From a virus, in the IMG/VR virus record IMGVR_UViG_3300010354_000046, positions 1 to 64,000 of that record: DNA of 64,000 nucleotides; one strand, given 5' to 3'. How positions within the stretch are numbered: the stretch's first letter is position 1; each line of letters opens with the position of its first letter. The position numbers and the translations under genes are program-made. This document shows, piece after piece, positions 22,787 to 30,489 of the stretch. The notes under the pieces are model-generated. The model ran no database searches. It was given only the letters and a program-made list of their open reading frames with translations, and was not told the origin of the DNA.

Positions 22787-23601
22787 TGATTTAACCATTC
22801 AAATACATTTAACCATTGTCGTTTACCAATAGTTTCTTTTAGCTTAGTTAGATCGGCACAAGTACGATTACGCATACGTTCCTTTTCTTCTTCGGGAACT
22901 GGAATAGTTTCTATCTCTACTCCTTCTTGTTCAGCAATTTCTTCTGCTATATCTAAAAAACTATGTGGCAATCCAGAACCCACATTCCAAATACCACTAC
23001 CGTTTACTGTCTTGATAAAATCTATATGTAGTCTGCAAACATCTCCTACCCATGTCCAATCTCGATAAACATGGTCGGCTGTTTCCCAGACTGTTATCTT
23101 ACCTTCCTTACGAGCCTGTTGCCTCCATTTATGTATAGCATTGGCTCTATGTCCACGCAAGTGCATCCACTTACCATAAACATTAAAATATCTAAAACCT
23201 TGTACATAGATATTTAAAGGTTGATCAAAAACCCAGCGATCAAATAGATACTTACTCCAAGCGTAAGGCGTTTGAGGCTTACAAGGAGCGTACTCACTAA
23301 AATCTTTAGTATTTCCATATACACTACTGCTACTTGCATACTGCAAGTTAACACCTTCCTTATTACAAACTTCGAATAATCTTTGACTGAAATCTAAGTT
23401 TTGAGTTAAAACTTTTTCCACATCGTTATCTGTCATATCAGCAACTGCACCTAAATGAATTACCCAATCGTATCCACGCACATCGGGAAAGTCTTCTGGG
23501 TCCCATTCCCAACCGTCAACTTCCCAATTTTCTTCTTGGTGCAACCAAGTTGTCATATTTCGGCCGATAAAGCCTTCGTGTCCAGTTACTAAAATTCTCA
23601 T
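22783..23601 (-). CDS. Second NAD-dependent sugar epimerase/dehydratase, paralog of HldD-like gene
   Basis: 272 residues from the ATG at 23599-23601. TGHEGFIGR (Rossmann), HLGAVADMTD, YASSSSVYG, YAWSK (catalytic) and FRYFNVYGKWMHLRGHRAN show the extended SDR family. It is clearly paralogous to the 20523-21335 protein (shared TGHxGFIG, YxWVIHLGA, ASSxSxYG, YAWSKYL, FRYFNVYG), but the substrate region differs, so the two probably act on different sugars. First gene of the heptose cassette, with a sigma70 promoter 20 bases upstream. Confidence 0.85.
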   Translation of the reverse strand: MRILVTGHEGFIGRNMTTWLHQEENWEVDGWEWDPEDFPDVRGYDWVIHLGAVADMTDNDVEKVLTQNLDFSQRLFEVCNKEGVNLQYASSSSVYGNTKDFSEYAPCKPQTPYAWSKYLFDRWVFDQPLNIYVQGFRYFNVYGKWMHLRGHRANAIHKWRQQARKEGKITVWETADHVYRDWTWVGDVCRLHIDFIKTVNGSGIWNVGSGLPHSFLDIAEEIAEQEGVEIETIPVPEEEKERMRNRTCADLTKLKETIGKRQWLNVFEWLNQ

Positions 23602-23619
23602 GATTTTTCTCGATAGTCT

Positions 23620-23648
23620 AGTGTAACTAAATTGCCACAAATAGTCAA
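23620..23648 (-). promoter_or_regulatory. sigma70-type promoter for the heptose cassette
   Basis: Minus strand TTGACT (23643-23648), 17-bp spacer, TACACT (23620-23625); divergent from the plus-strand promoter at 23654, with only five bases between the two -35 boxes. Confidence 0.65.
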
Positions 23649-23653
23649 AAGAT

Positions 23654-23682
23654 TTGACATCTTATCCAAAATGTAATATAAT
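23654..23682 (+). promoter_or_regulatory. sigma70-type promoter for the 23.7-31 kb operon
   Basis: TTGACA (23654-23659), 17-bp spacer, TATAAT (23677-23682): a perfect consensus promoter. It is the only strong plus-strand promoter before 31.5 kb, so it probably drives the whole overlapping small-gene array. Confidence 0.8.
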
Positions 23683-23714
23683 TAGGTATCGTTAACTCAC
23701 GAAGGCTTACCCAA

Positions 23715-24035
23715 ATGCAGGCTTACAAAGAAATTACAAAATGGAAAGATAATATACCTAACCATACTTATCTTCTTGATGGTAGCAAGATGGTTGCTTA
23801 TATACAAGCTGGTACCAAAACTCCGTATTACTTTAAGTCTCCAATCACAATTGATAAGCGCGGACGCAAGTTCGAAGAGTTAAAAAAGAATCCTTTTAAA
23901 TTGGAAATTAAAACAGAGCTAATTGAAGTTGCAGGCAGTAAAGGCAACAAGTATTTTGTTGACCCGGAAGCCAAAACTTGTACCTGCCCTGGATTTACTT
24001 TCCGCGGTAATTGCAAACATTTGGAGAATGTATGA
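23715..24035 (+). CDS. SWIM zinc-finger protein
   Basis: 106 residues. [15 protein letters not shown] at the C-terminus is the SWIM pattern (CxC...CxH), a zinc-binding DNA- or protein-interaction module. The rest is a small beta-rich domain ([20 protein letters not shown]) resembling modification-dependent small phage proteins. First gene after the consensus promoter, so expressed early; overlaps the next gene by four bases. Confidence 0.8.
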   Translation: MQAYKEITKWKDNIPNHTYLLDGSKMVAYIQAGTKTPYYFKSPITIDKRGRKFEELKKNPFKLEIKTELIEVAGSKGNKYFVDPEAKTCTCPGFTFRGNCKHLENV

Positions 24036-24754
24036 ACAAACTAATTACAGGACTTGCCTTTGTTTTTGGAAGTTCTTTTGCTTTGGCAAACGATATTCCG
24101 GAAAATAAACTCTCTTATTCTGTTCATAAAGCCAACTGGTGGTCTGGTAAGCCGGCACCAACTGTACTCCTGGCTCATACTTGTAGCGGAATACATCAAG
24201 GCCAAACTGATAAAATGATTGGTTATCTTCGATCCATTGGTTATAACTCTGTTGTAGTTGATAGTTTTGGGCCTCGGGGATATCAATCAATTTGTCAAAA
24301 TGGAAATTTGATCAATCCTGCTCAACGAATGAAAGAAATGGTTGATATTGCAAAGATTGTTGGACAAGCATCTTGGCATAGCGGATCTATTAACTTCCTA
24401 GGATGGAGCCACGGCGGGACAACAGCAATCTATCTCGCGGCACAGGATAAACATCCGTTTGATTCCCTGATCTCAATTTATCCGTTTTGCGGACCAATGT
24501 TGTTGTCTGTCACAGAAGTTAAACATAAAGTACTTGCCATAAACAGTCAAGGTGACAATTGGTACGGTGGTGCTAAGGATTGTGAATATATCAAAGGGTT
24601 GACTAATAAATATATTTCAAAAACTGCTACCCACGCATGGGATATTCCGTTGCCTAATCGATATTTCATGGGTCATTTCTTAGCTTATGATCGAGAGGCA
24701 GATAACGCCACAATGGAAACAATCAAGCAACACCTTTTAGATAATTCAAAATAA
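24032..24754 (+). CDS. Secreted alpha/beta hydrolase (dienelactone hydrolase type)
   Basis: 240 residues from the ATG at 24032, which overlaps the SWIM stop. [19 protein letters not shown] is a signal peptide. The alpha/beta hydrolase features are [13 protein letters not shown], the nucleophile elbow GWSHGG (Ser), [21 protein letters not shown] (acid) and MGHFLAY (His). Dienelactone-hydrolase-like proteins act on small esters or lactones; a periplasmic esterase in a phage may modify envelope components, but the substrate is unknown. Confidence 0.82.
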   Translation: MNKLITGLAFVFGSSFALANDIPENKLSYSVHKANWWSGKPAPTVLLAHTCSGIHQGQTDKMIGYLRSIGYNSVVVDSFGPRGYQSICQNGNLINPAQRMKEMVDIAKIVGQASWHSGSINFLGWSHGGTTAIYLAAQDKHPFDSLISIYPFCGPMLLSVTEVKHKVLAINSQGDNWYGGAKDCEYIKGLTNKYISKTATHAWDIPLPNRYFMGHFLAYDREADNATMETIKQHLLDNSK

Positions 24755-24756
24755 TT

Positions 24757-25476
24757 ATGTCCTTAGTATTTTTTAAAGCGGCAGACCCGCAGACACCGTT
24801 CGCACCAAATTTCAGCATTCCAGTTTATGTTGCTAATAATATAGACAGGCGACTAATAGGTTTTGCAATGCAGTATATTCGAGAAGTTGAGCGTGATATT
24901 ATCAAAAAAGAATCTCTTTTATCAGAAGTACCTAAAAGTTTTTTAGATCCTTTAGAATATACACAGCAATGGAAACAACATAATTTAATAGATGACACAC
25001 CACTGGCCTCTGATCCAGCTGACTTCAAACGGTTTCCAAAAAATCAAACTACCGAAAGACTATTTGAATCTATTAGACTTCATTACTTGCAATATCTAGA
25101 ATTACTAGGTTATCAGCGTAGGAAGGTTTATATTCATTCTTGGGCGAACGTTTTGCACAAAGGAGACTTTATCTCTCCGCATACACATGGACAGGATGCT
25201 CACGCCTATCTTGCCGGTACTATCTATGTAACAGATTCAAACGCAAATTTCATTTTAGAAAAAGAAAGCAATCAATTAAAAATTGAAACCAAAACAGGTA
25301 GAATTGCGTTTTGGCCAAGTTGCCTGTCTCACCACACAGAAGCACATGAAAAAGACCATGTACGGATCACTATATCGTTTGATATAGTAGTTCCAGAAAC
25401 TAAAGAATTACAACCGCATCGGCCTTATAGGCTATTAGATGACCCCGACACAATGCCAGGATTATACGACCAATGA
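24757..25476 (+). CDS. 2OG-Fe(II) oxygenase-like protein 1
   Basis: 239 residues. HSWANVLHKGDFISPHTHGQ and YLAGTIYV, then GRIAFWPSCLSHHTEAHEKD and VRITISFDIV fit the double-stranded beta-helix of putative 2-oxoglutarate/iron oxygenases common in T4-like phages (2OG-FeII_Oxy_5 type): His in HTHG, distal His in SHHTE, Arg in VRIT. Substrate unknown; proposed roles for phage members are protein hydroxylation or DNA/RNA repair. Follows the hydrolase by two bases. Confidence 0.78.
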   Translation: MSLVFFKAADPQTPFAPNFSIPVYVANNIDRRLIGFAMQYIREVERDIIKKESLLSEVPKSFLDPLEYTQQWKQHNLIDDTPLASDPADFKRFPKNQTTERLFESIRLHYLQYLELLGYQRRKVYIHSWANVLHKGDFISPHTHGQDAHAYLAGTIYVTDSNANFILEKESNQLKIETKTGRIAFWPSCLSHHTEAHEKDHVRITISFDIVVPETKELQPHRPYRLLDDPDTMPGLYDQ

Positions 25477-25973
25477 ACATATATTTAGACATGGATGATG
25501 TAGTAGCCGACTGGATGGGCTATGCAAGAGCATATCTCAAAGAACCAACTTGGCAGGAAGGAGAGATGCTGCCTGAACATAAATGGCGCAGTCTCAAAGA
25601 CGATCAACGTATGTACAGCAAACTTTCTTTGAAAGAAGGCGCAGTAGATTTAGTCAATTGGTGTAAAGAATACGTAAAGAAAAATCCTAATGTTGGACTA
25701 TTCTTTTTAACGGCAGTTCCTCATAACAATGACATGCCATGGAGCTTTCATGATAAAGTCGAATGGGCGCAAAAACATTTTCCTGGTATTCCAGTATTCT
25801 TTGGCCCGTATAGTCACGATAAATGGGTAAGATGCGAAAGTCCAGACGACATACTCATTGATGACAGACGCAGTAATAACGACGAATGGCGAAGACAGGG
25901 TGGTCGGGCTTTCTTGTACAAGAACTGGCCAGAGTGTAAACTATGGCTGGAAGCACACCTTGGATCTCTATGA
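25473..25973 (+). CDS. HAD-superfamily 5'-nucleotidase (deoxyribonucleotidase-like)
   Basis: 166 residues. Motif I LDMDDVVADW (nucleophile Asp and second Asp), motif II FFLTAVP, motif III Lys in HDKVEWAQKHFP, and motif IV ILIDDRRSN match mitochondrial/bacterial 5'(3')-deoxyribonucleotidases. It would dephosphorylate deoxynucleoside monophosphates and adjust phage nucleotide pools. Overlaps the gene before by four bases and the one after by four. Confidence 0.85.
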   Translation: MNIYLDMDDVVADWMGYARAYLKEPTWQEGEMLPEHKWRSLKDDQRMYSKLSLKEGAVDLVNWCKEYVKKNPNVGLFFLTAVPHNNDMPWSFHDKVEWAQKHFPGIPVFFGPYSHDKWVRCESPDDILIDDRRSNNDEWRRQGGRAFLYKNWPECKLWLEAHLGSL

Positions 25974-26233
25974 AAATTAAAAAACTAGACAAGCGTCACA
26001 CAGGGCATGGAACATATAAGTTCCTTGTAGAGTTTAATAGTAATCAGTTTGAAAAGTTTTTTGAAGCACGTAATTGGTGTTGGGAAACTTGGGGGCCTGG
26101 ATGTGAAGTGGAACATGTACACAAGGTAAATCAAGCTATACCTTGGTCGTGGCAATATAATGAATGGAATACAAGAATCTATTTGGCTACAGATAAAGAA
26201 GCCAATTGGTGGAAACTAAGATGGGGAGTTTAA
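25970..26233 (+). CDS. Small W-motif family protein 1
   Basis: 87 residues from ATG 25970 (ATGA overlap). The C-terminus YLATDKEANWWKLRWGV is the first of several small proteins here that end in a motif of the form (D/E)xxxxWFxL(K/R)W. Otherwise Trp-rich (EARNWCWETWGPG). No known function; one of the paralogous set at 25970, 27585, 27805, 28625, 28903, 29118 and 48815. Confidence 0.7.
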   Translation: MKIKKLDKRHTGHGTYKFLVEFNSNQFEKFFEARNWCWETWGPGCEVEHVHKVNQAIPWSWQYNEWNTRIYLATDKEANWWKLRWGV

Positions 26234-26620
26234 ATGATTAAAGGCATTACAGGCGGAAAATACGTTATGGTGCAGGGAGGATCGTCTAGTGATCCTTATA
26301 TCTCGCCAGGCTCAGCAGGTGCAGGTATGATGCGCTGGAATCCAAATATGAACTGCATGGAAGTCAACGACGGTAATATGTGGAAACAACTGGGCATGGC
26401 TTATGCAACCGTTACTCTAGACGCAGAAGCAGAAAGCATTTTGAATTGGGCAAAACAAGAACGTGATCGACAACGCCTTAGAGAAAAACGTATTCAAGAG
26501 AATCCTGCACTAAAGAAGGCCTATGAAGCTATACTACGTGCAGAAGAAAATTATGACCTGCTGGATAAAATTATAGGCGATGATCACAATGCTGGACCGC
26601 AGGTACAATCCTCTCCATGA
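26234..26620 (+). CDS. Conserved large-phage protein, NPxxxKA motif 1
   Basis: 128 residues. The start MIKGITGGKYVMVQGGSSSD and SAGMMRWN style segment (GAGMMRWNPNMNCMEVNDGN) recur in large uncultured phages as I recall them, annotated hypothetical; the N-terminal part looks like a fiber or virion display segment. The C-terminus ENPALKKAYEAILRAEEN contains a motif repeated in three other proteins of this window. Confidence 0.7.
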   Translation: MIKGITGGKYVMVQGGSSSDPYISPGSAGAGMMRWNPNMNCMEVNDGNMWKQLGMAYATVTLDAEAESILNWAKQERDRQRLREKRIQENPALKKAYEAILRAEENYDLLDKIIGDDHNAGPQVQSSP

Positions 26621-26888
26621 AATAGACAACTCTCCAGACATACGCGAGTACATGGAGAAGTTCTATTGCATCGCTGTATTGAAAGACAATTACAGTCAAG
26701 GACCTAAGCTCATCGATATAAACAGTTGGTGCTACAAGTATTTAGGAGCTAAATTTAAAGATTGGTTTTTAATTACTGGCGGTTCTAAAGGTGTTAAACT
26801 TTTAATTAAAAATCCCAAGCGGGCTACACTTTTCTTTTTACAATATGGAGATGCGATAGATGTTATTCATAAACTTAAAGCTGACTAA
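26580..26888 (+). CDS. Small protein, divergent W-motif relative
   Basis: 102 residues, starting inside the end of the preceding gene. KFKDWFLITGG, then KNPKRATLFFLQYGDAID near the end resembles the C-terminal motif of the W-motif family (aromatic-x-Leu-(K/Q)-aromatic). Function unknown. Overlaps the next gene by 29 bases. Confidence 0.6.
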   Translation: MITMLDRRYNPLHEIDNSPDIREYMEKFYCIAVLKDNYSQGPKLIDINSWCYKYLGAKFKDWFLITGGSKGVKLLIKNPKRATLFFLQYGDAIDVIHKLKAD

Positions 26889-27153
26889 TCCATTCAGCGA
26901 TAGATTTAAAAATATAAAGTGTTGGTCGGGCGCAACACCTTTTAAAAACAAGTTTTGGGAATTCCAGATATTGGCTACCAACGACTTGATTTGTTTTGAG
27001 TTTTCGTATACAATTAGACAAGACCACGCAGGTCTCCAAATAGAGTTTGGCCTTTTAGGCTACAACATTGATTTTAACCTTTACGATAATAGACATTGGG
27101 ACTATATTGGTAAAAAGTGGGAAGTCTATCATGACGAAAAAGATTTACTATGA
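26860..27153 (+). CDS. Conserved phage protein (NPFSDRFKNIKC family)
   Basis: 97 residues, compact beta-rich with many aromatics (NKFWEFQILATNDLICFEF; RQDHAGLQIEFGLLGY; YDNRHWDY). I recall the pattern NPFSDRFKNxxCxxG...RQDHAG...GLLGY from other T4-like phages, without a function. Overlaps both neighbours. Confidence 0.7.
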   Translation: MLFINLKLTNPFSDRFKNIKCWSGATPFKNKFWEFQILATNDLICFEFSYTIRQDHAGLQIEFGLLGYNIDFNLYDNRHWDYIGKKWEVYHDEKDLL

Positions 27154-27598
27154 AAAAATCGGAAGAAAGTATGTGCCCGTTTCGGAATATGACAGCGACT
27201 ATTTGGACAGCTTTCCAAAGGGTAATCATTTGGTTATGGTTTATCCCGGAGGTAGTAGTCGTAGGTTTAATATTGATCCTGCTTATGCTCCTATGATTGC
27301 CGCAGGGCGTGTAGCAGAAGACACGATTAGCCGCGCCTTGATGAAAGCCAGTGATTTGCGTCCAAAACGTGCTCCTATCACAGAAGGACAACGTAAGGCT
27401 TGGGACAATCTAGTAAAAGAAATGGGCGAGGAAGCTCGTTGCCTAGAATGGCCTAGTGCTAGAGAGGCATGCGAAGAAGCAGTTAAAGCCATGCAACTAG
27501 AAGCAGATAAACTACTAGAAAATCCTAGTGTTCGTAAAGCCTACGAACGATTCTTACTTGTAGCAGAACTCACAAAGGATCATAATGGAACACGTTAA
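27131..27598 (+). CDS. Conserved large-phage protein, NPxxxKA motif 2
   Basis: 155 residues from the ATG at 27131. KKIYYEKIGRKYVPVSEYDS, then MVYPGGSSRRFNIDPAYAPM and RVAEDTISRALMKAS form a pattern I recognise from large uncultured phages; no function assigned. The C-terminus ENPSVRKAYERFLLVAEL repeats the NPxxxKA motif shared with the 26234, 30081 and 58682 proteins. Helical central region. Confidence 0.75.
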   Translation: MTKKIYYEKIGRKYVPVSEYDSDYLDSFPKGNHLVMVYPGGSSRRFNIDPAYAPMIAAGRVAEDTISRALMKASDLRPKRAPITEGQRKAWDNLVKEMGEEARCLEWPSAREACEEAVKAMQLEADKLLENPSVRKAYERFLLVAELTKDHNGTR

Positions 27599-27812
27599 AG
27601 TTGGCATGTTCAACTTGCCTGGACTTAGATTTGAAAAAGGACAGATCCCTGCGGAACTCTACGAGGAAATGTCTGTATGGGCCAAAGAGAATCATTGCGG
27701 ATACGCAATGAATGAATGGTTGTGGAGTTTTAAAACAGAAGCACAACGAGATTGGTTCATACTTCGTTGGATGGACACTATTCCTAAGCCGGCAAAGGAC
27801 GAAGATGCATGA
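27585..27812 (+). CDS. Small W-motif family protein 2
   Basis: 75 residues. Near the end, FKTEAQRDWFILRWMDTIP is the W-motif (WFILRW), with a short extra tail (PKPAKDEDA). The rest (YEEMSVWAKENHCGYAMNEW) is helical. Overlaps both neighbours, in a chain of coupled small genes. Confidence 0.65.
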   Translation: MEHVKVGMFNLPGLRFEKGQIPAELYEEMSVWAKENHCGYAMNEWLWSFKTEAQRDWFILRWMDTIPKPAKDEDA

Positions 27813-28197
27813 TTGGCAAAAACAATTTGTTGCTACGATAGCTGGTATGGATCCAAAAGAATTAAAGATTACTAGGTCTGGTAGAAATTTAGGCAAGAGT
27901 ATGCTCAGCCAACAGGCTATCGATCGTTTAATTAGAGATCTCAATAGACAGCCGATTGAAGACCTAGTACTAAGCGAAGGTCGAGTATATGGTGCTAGGT
28001 ACTACTGTGTCGAGCCCGTAGGAGGTAGTTGGCTGGATATAGAAACTTGGTGTGTGAATACGTTTGGTTCTTGCGGTGACAGCATGTGGGGCGACGAAAA
28101 GGCTCCTGAGCCAGCACAACGTTGGTACATGAATAATCGTAAGTTTTGGTTCCGCGATGTCAAAGATCGGGATTGGTTTATTTTAAAGTGGAGATAA
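27805..28197 (+). CDS. Small protein with terminase-like P-loop and W-motif end
   Basis: 130 residues from the ATG at 27805, inside the end of the preceding gene. KITRSGRNLGKSMLSQQAID resembles the Walker A-like start of phage terminases (RxxGKS), but no Walker B or nuclease part follows, so it cannot be a terminase. The central YGARYYCVEPVGGSW block and the end FRDVKDRDWFILKWR place it in the W-motif family. Nucleotide binding is untested. Confidence 0.65.
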   Translation: MHDWQKQFVATIAGMDPKELKITRSGRNLGKSMLSQQAIDRLIRDLNRQPIEDLVLSEGRVYGARYYCVEPVGGSWLDIETWCVNTFGSCGDSMWGDEKAPEPAQRWYMNNRKFWFRDVKDRDWFILKWR

Positions 28198-28198
28198 C

Positions 28199-28423
28199 AT
28201 GATTACAGGTATGCGTTGGTTTGCCGGAAACCATTGTGTTGGCATTGTTCAAATTGTACAAGAACATCAAGTAGAAGAATATCGTCAAACTGGTATGGCG
28301 GATTTTAAGTATTACATTGGTGTTGGGCAAGGACAAAATGAAAAGGCAGATGCAGAGCACATAGCTGACTGGGGCATTCCTTTCGATGTGGCCGCTGGTA
28401 ATACATTGTTTAGAATATTGTAA
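28199..28423 (+). CDS. Small conserved phage protein
   Basis: 74 residues: MRWFAGNHCVGIVQIVQEHQ, FKYYIGVGQGQ, IADWGIPFDVAAGNTLF. Compact alpha/beta, hypothetical. Its stop overlaps the next start (TAATG), supporting coupling. Confidence 0.65.
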   Translation: MITGMRWFAGNHCVGIVQIVQEHQVEEYRQTGMADFKYYIGVGQGQNEKADAEHIADWGIPFDVAAGNTLFRIL

Positions 28424-28650
28424 TGGAATACTCAATTATAACTGACGGTGCAGACTGTTATCCGTGGACAGAGTGTTATGCATGGCTACCAGTTAAAACT
28501 ATTAGCGGCAAATATGTTTGGAGGACTAAGCTGTTCAAACGTAAAGTTTGGGTAGTTTGGGGTCGGGCAAACTTTCACATGGAGCCGGAAGTGCAGTACG
28601 CTACAGCATTTGATTTAATAACATATGAAAAAGAAGCGCCTATTAACTGA
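28423..28650 (+). CDS. Small conserved phage protein
   Basis: 75 residues, Trp-rich and beta-like (YVWRTKLFKRKVWVVWGRAN; FHMEPEVQYATAFDLI). From memory this pattern is found in other large phages without a function. Overlaps the next gene by 26 bases. Confidence 0.65.
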   Translation: MEYSIITDGADCYPWTECYAWLPVKTISGKYVWRTKLFKRKVWVVWGRANFHMEPEVQYATAFDLITYEKEAPIN

Positions 28651-28915
28651 TAAGTCCGGAGACTTGCAAGAACAGATACTTGCCGAGAAAGCGCAGGAAC
28701 TGGCCAGTGAAATGGACGCACAGATACTCCGAGAGATGCTGACTGATCTAGGCTGGCACGAAGTTGTACTGAATCCAATGTCTTGGGAAGAAGGATACCA
28801 TGTTGATACGTGGGCAGAGACTAACGTCAAAGGGCGCATGTGGACACACGGACTTGTATGGCTATTCGAAGAAGGTAAAGATGCTAACTGGTTTAAATTA
28901 CGATGGCTATCATAG
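28625..28915 (+). CDS. Small W-motif family protein 3
   Basis: 96 residues. The N-terminal half is a charged helix (QEQILAEKAQELASEMDAQI); the C-terminal half ends LFEEGKDANWFKLRWLS, the clearest copy of the W-motif. The RW codons (CGATGG) contain the ATG of the next gene, so translation of the two is tightly linked. Confidence 0.7.
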   Translation: MKKKRLLTDKSGDLQEQILAEKAQELASEMDAQILREMLTDLGWHEVVLNPMSWEEGYHVDTWAETNVKGRMWTHGLVWLFEEGKDANWFKLRWLS

Positions 28916-29121
28916 TTGATCTTAAACATAAAGGGCCTGTCGAAGTGATGGAAATCGTTAGGGAACTACGACAACAAGGTCTTGTTCAAGGTAAAGATTT
29001 TGATTTTGCCTACCATCCCCCTGAAGAAGATTGGATGAACGGAGTACAAACGGCACGTTATACAAAGTTTACATTTTATGAAGAAAGGTGGGGTACTTGG
29101 TTTACCCTTAAATGGTCATGA
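28903..29121 (+). CDS. Small W-motif family protein 4
   Basis: 72 residues: an N-terminal alpha/beta half (VDLKHKGPVEVMEIVRELRQ) and the ending KFTFYEERWGTWFTLKWS. Starts in the RW codons of the previous gene and its own stop shares ATGA with the next start. Confidence 0.7.
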   Translation: MAIIVDLKHKGPVEVMEIVRELRQQGLVQGKDFDFAYHPPEEDWMNGVQTARYTKFTFYEERWGTWFTLKWS

Positions 29122-29342
29122 CTATTAAGATTGTTTCTATGAACGATTGCCTAGATGAAATACAAAAGGCATCAATATATGTGCGAGATAAGTATTCTAT
29201 TCCTAATGATCAAATTATAACTCCTCATTTTGAAAAAGAGTTTGATGTAAAGATATTTTACAATCATGAATTGTTCTTGGGAGGTTGTGTTGCCTTTAAA
29301 AGTGAAGCGCACTACAACTTATTTTTATTGAAATGGTCATGA
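29118..29342 (+). CDS. Small W-motif family protein 5
   Basis: 74 residues from the ATG at 29118. The ending GCVAFKSEAHYNLFLLKWS is the W-motif with Phe/Leu in place of the first Trp, matching the 48815 protein most closely (ACVAFRRDRNRMLFLLTWS). Stop shares ATGA with the next gene. Confidence 0.7.
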   Translation: MTIKIVSMNDCLDEIQKASIYVRDKYSIPNDQIITPHFEKEFDVKIFYNHELFLGGCVAFKSEAHYNLFLLKWS

Positions 29343-30109
29343 ATAATTTTTGCGTGTTTGGAGATAGCTATGCTTATCGCAACGACGATAATCCAAACAC
29401 ATGGGTAGCCTTTACTGCCAAACAGTTTAGCCATGAGCCTAGAATAGTTGCTGTGCCCGGCTGCGGCCAAGATTGGATATTTGGACAGCTATATCATTAC
29501 AGGCACGTAATTACACCAAAAGATAAAGTTGTTGTGATTCTAACAGAGCCTGGGCGCAGATGGTTATTTAAAGACAAACCTGAACATTCAAATATCTATG
29601 TTGCTAACTACAAAGATGTTTTGACATCCGATGAAAGTCGTGTGCTAGAATCATACGTCAAATACGTACAAAATGATAATTTAGACAACCTAGCAATGAT
29701 CAATAGATTAGGCTGGTTGGATAGTTTGGCCAATAGATGTTGGTGGCACAAGCCTCTAATCATTAAAGCCTTTGACTTGGATATAAATGAAAACGAATAT
29801 CCACATTTGTGTTTTGCCCAAGGAACACTATCGTCTATTAGTAAGAACGAAGTATGCGGAGACTTTCAATCCGTTATTCAAGGCAAGGATTTTAGATATA
29901 ACCATTTGTGTCTAACCAATCACAAGGTACTGGCATCAAAATTAGTTGATTACTTTGCCACCGGTCTTGCTCCTGACTTGACTACGGAATTTAATTCTAA
30001 TATAATAACCAAAGACTTCTATAAAGATTCCAATTTTATACAAAAGGAATTACACCCAGAAGCATTTAAGAGGTGGGCCGATGCCGCGCTATTACAACTA
30101 TCAATATGA
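29339..30109 (+). CDS. SGNH/GDSL hydrolase-like protein
   Basis: 256 residues. FCVFGDSYAYR is the block I GDS motif with the nucleophile Ser; AVPGCGQDW resembles block II (Gly), and YNHLCLTNHKVLA near residue 195 could carry the catalytic His in place of the usual DxxH. An esterase acting on envelope glycans or acyl groups is possible, but the missing Asp leaves activity doubtful. Overlaps the next gene by 29 bases. Confidence 0.6.
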   Translation: MNNFCVFGDSYAYRNDDNPNTWVAFTAKQFSHEPRIVAVPGCGQDWIFGQLYHYRHVITPKDKVVVILTEPGRRWLFKDKPEHSNIYVANYKDVLTSDESRVLESYVKYVQNDNLDNLAMINRLGWLDSLANRCWWHKPLIIKAFDLDINENEYPHLCFAQGTLSSISKNEVCGDFQSVIQGKDFRYNHLCLTNHKVLASKLVDYFATGLAPDLTTEFNSNIITKDFYKDSNFIQKELHPEAFKRWADAALLQLSI

Positions 30110-30482
30110 TTACAGTAAGACTGTAAGTGCTCAGGAAGAAACTGATCAGTTTCTAAAAAAGTATCAAGCCGAAGCAGGATTGAGCAAGAACAAACTTTAT
30201 GCTAGACGCAAGCCTATTCGTTATCAAGATTGGTTAATTGACGGTGGCATTCCTTTTGATCAAGAAATTGAACGAGAGCCTTTGGTAGAGATTTACATGC
30301 CACAAGATCAGTTTAGAGATCTAGTTGAACGTGATCGATGGTACGGGCAACTAGAAGGCGAAGCTAGATATTACAAGGAACGCTACATGCAGGAAGTAGA
30401 AGACGATAAGGTCAGACATCGTAATCCTGCTGTTAAAAAGGCTTGGGATCAATATAAAATGCTGTTAGAATTATCGAGATAA
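30081..30482 (+). CDS. Conserved phage protein, NPxxxKA motif 3
   Basis: 133 residues. Charged and helical after a Tyr-rich start (MPRYYNYQYDYSKT). The ending HRNPAVKKAWDQYKMLLELS is a third copy of the NPxxxKA motif. Function unknown; the same tail on otherwise unrelated proteins suggests a docking or assembly helix. Confidence 0.7.
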   Translation: MPRYYNYQYDYSKTVSAQEETDQFLKKYQAEAGLSKNKLYARRKPIRYQDWLIDGGIPFDQEIEREPLVEIYMPQDQFRDLVERDRWYGQLEGEARYYKERYMQEVEDDKVRHRNPAVKKAWDQYKMLLELSR

Positions 30483-30489
30483 CTATTGT

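Noticed and set aside
27805-28197. Large terminase subunit fragment
   Set aside because: Only a Walker A-like stretch is present; no Walker B, coupling motif or nuclease domain, and the ending belongs to the W-motif family.
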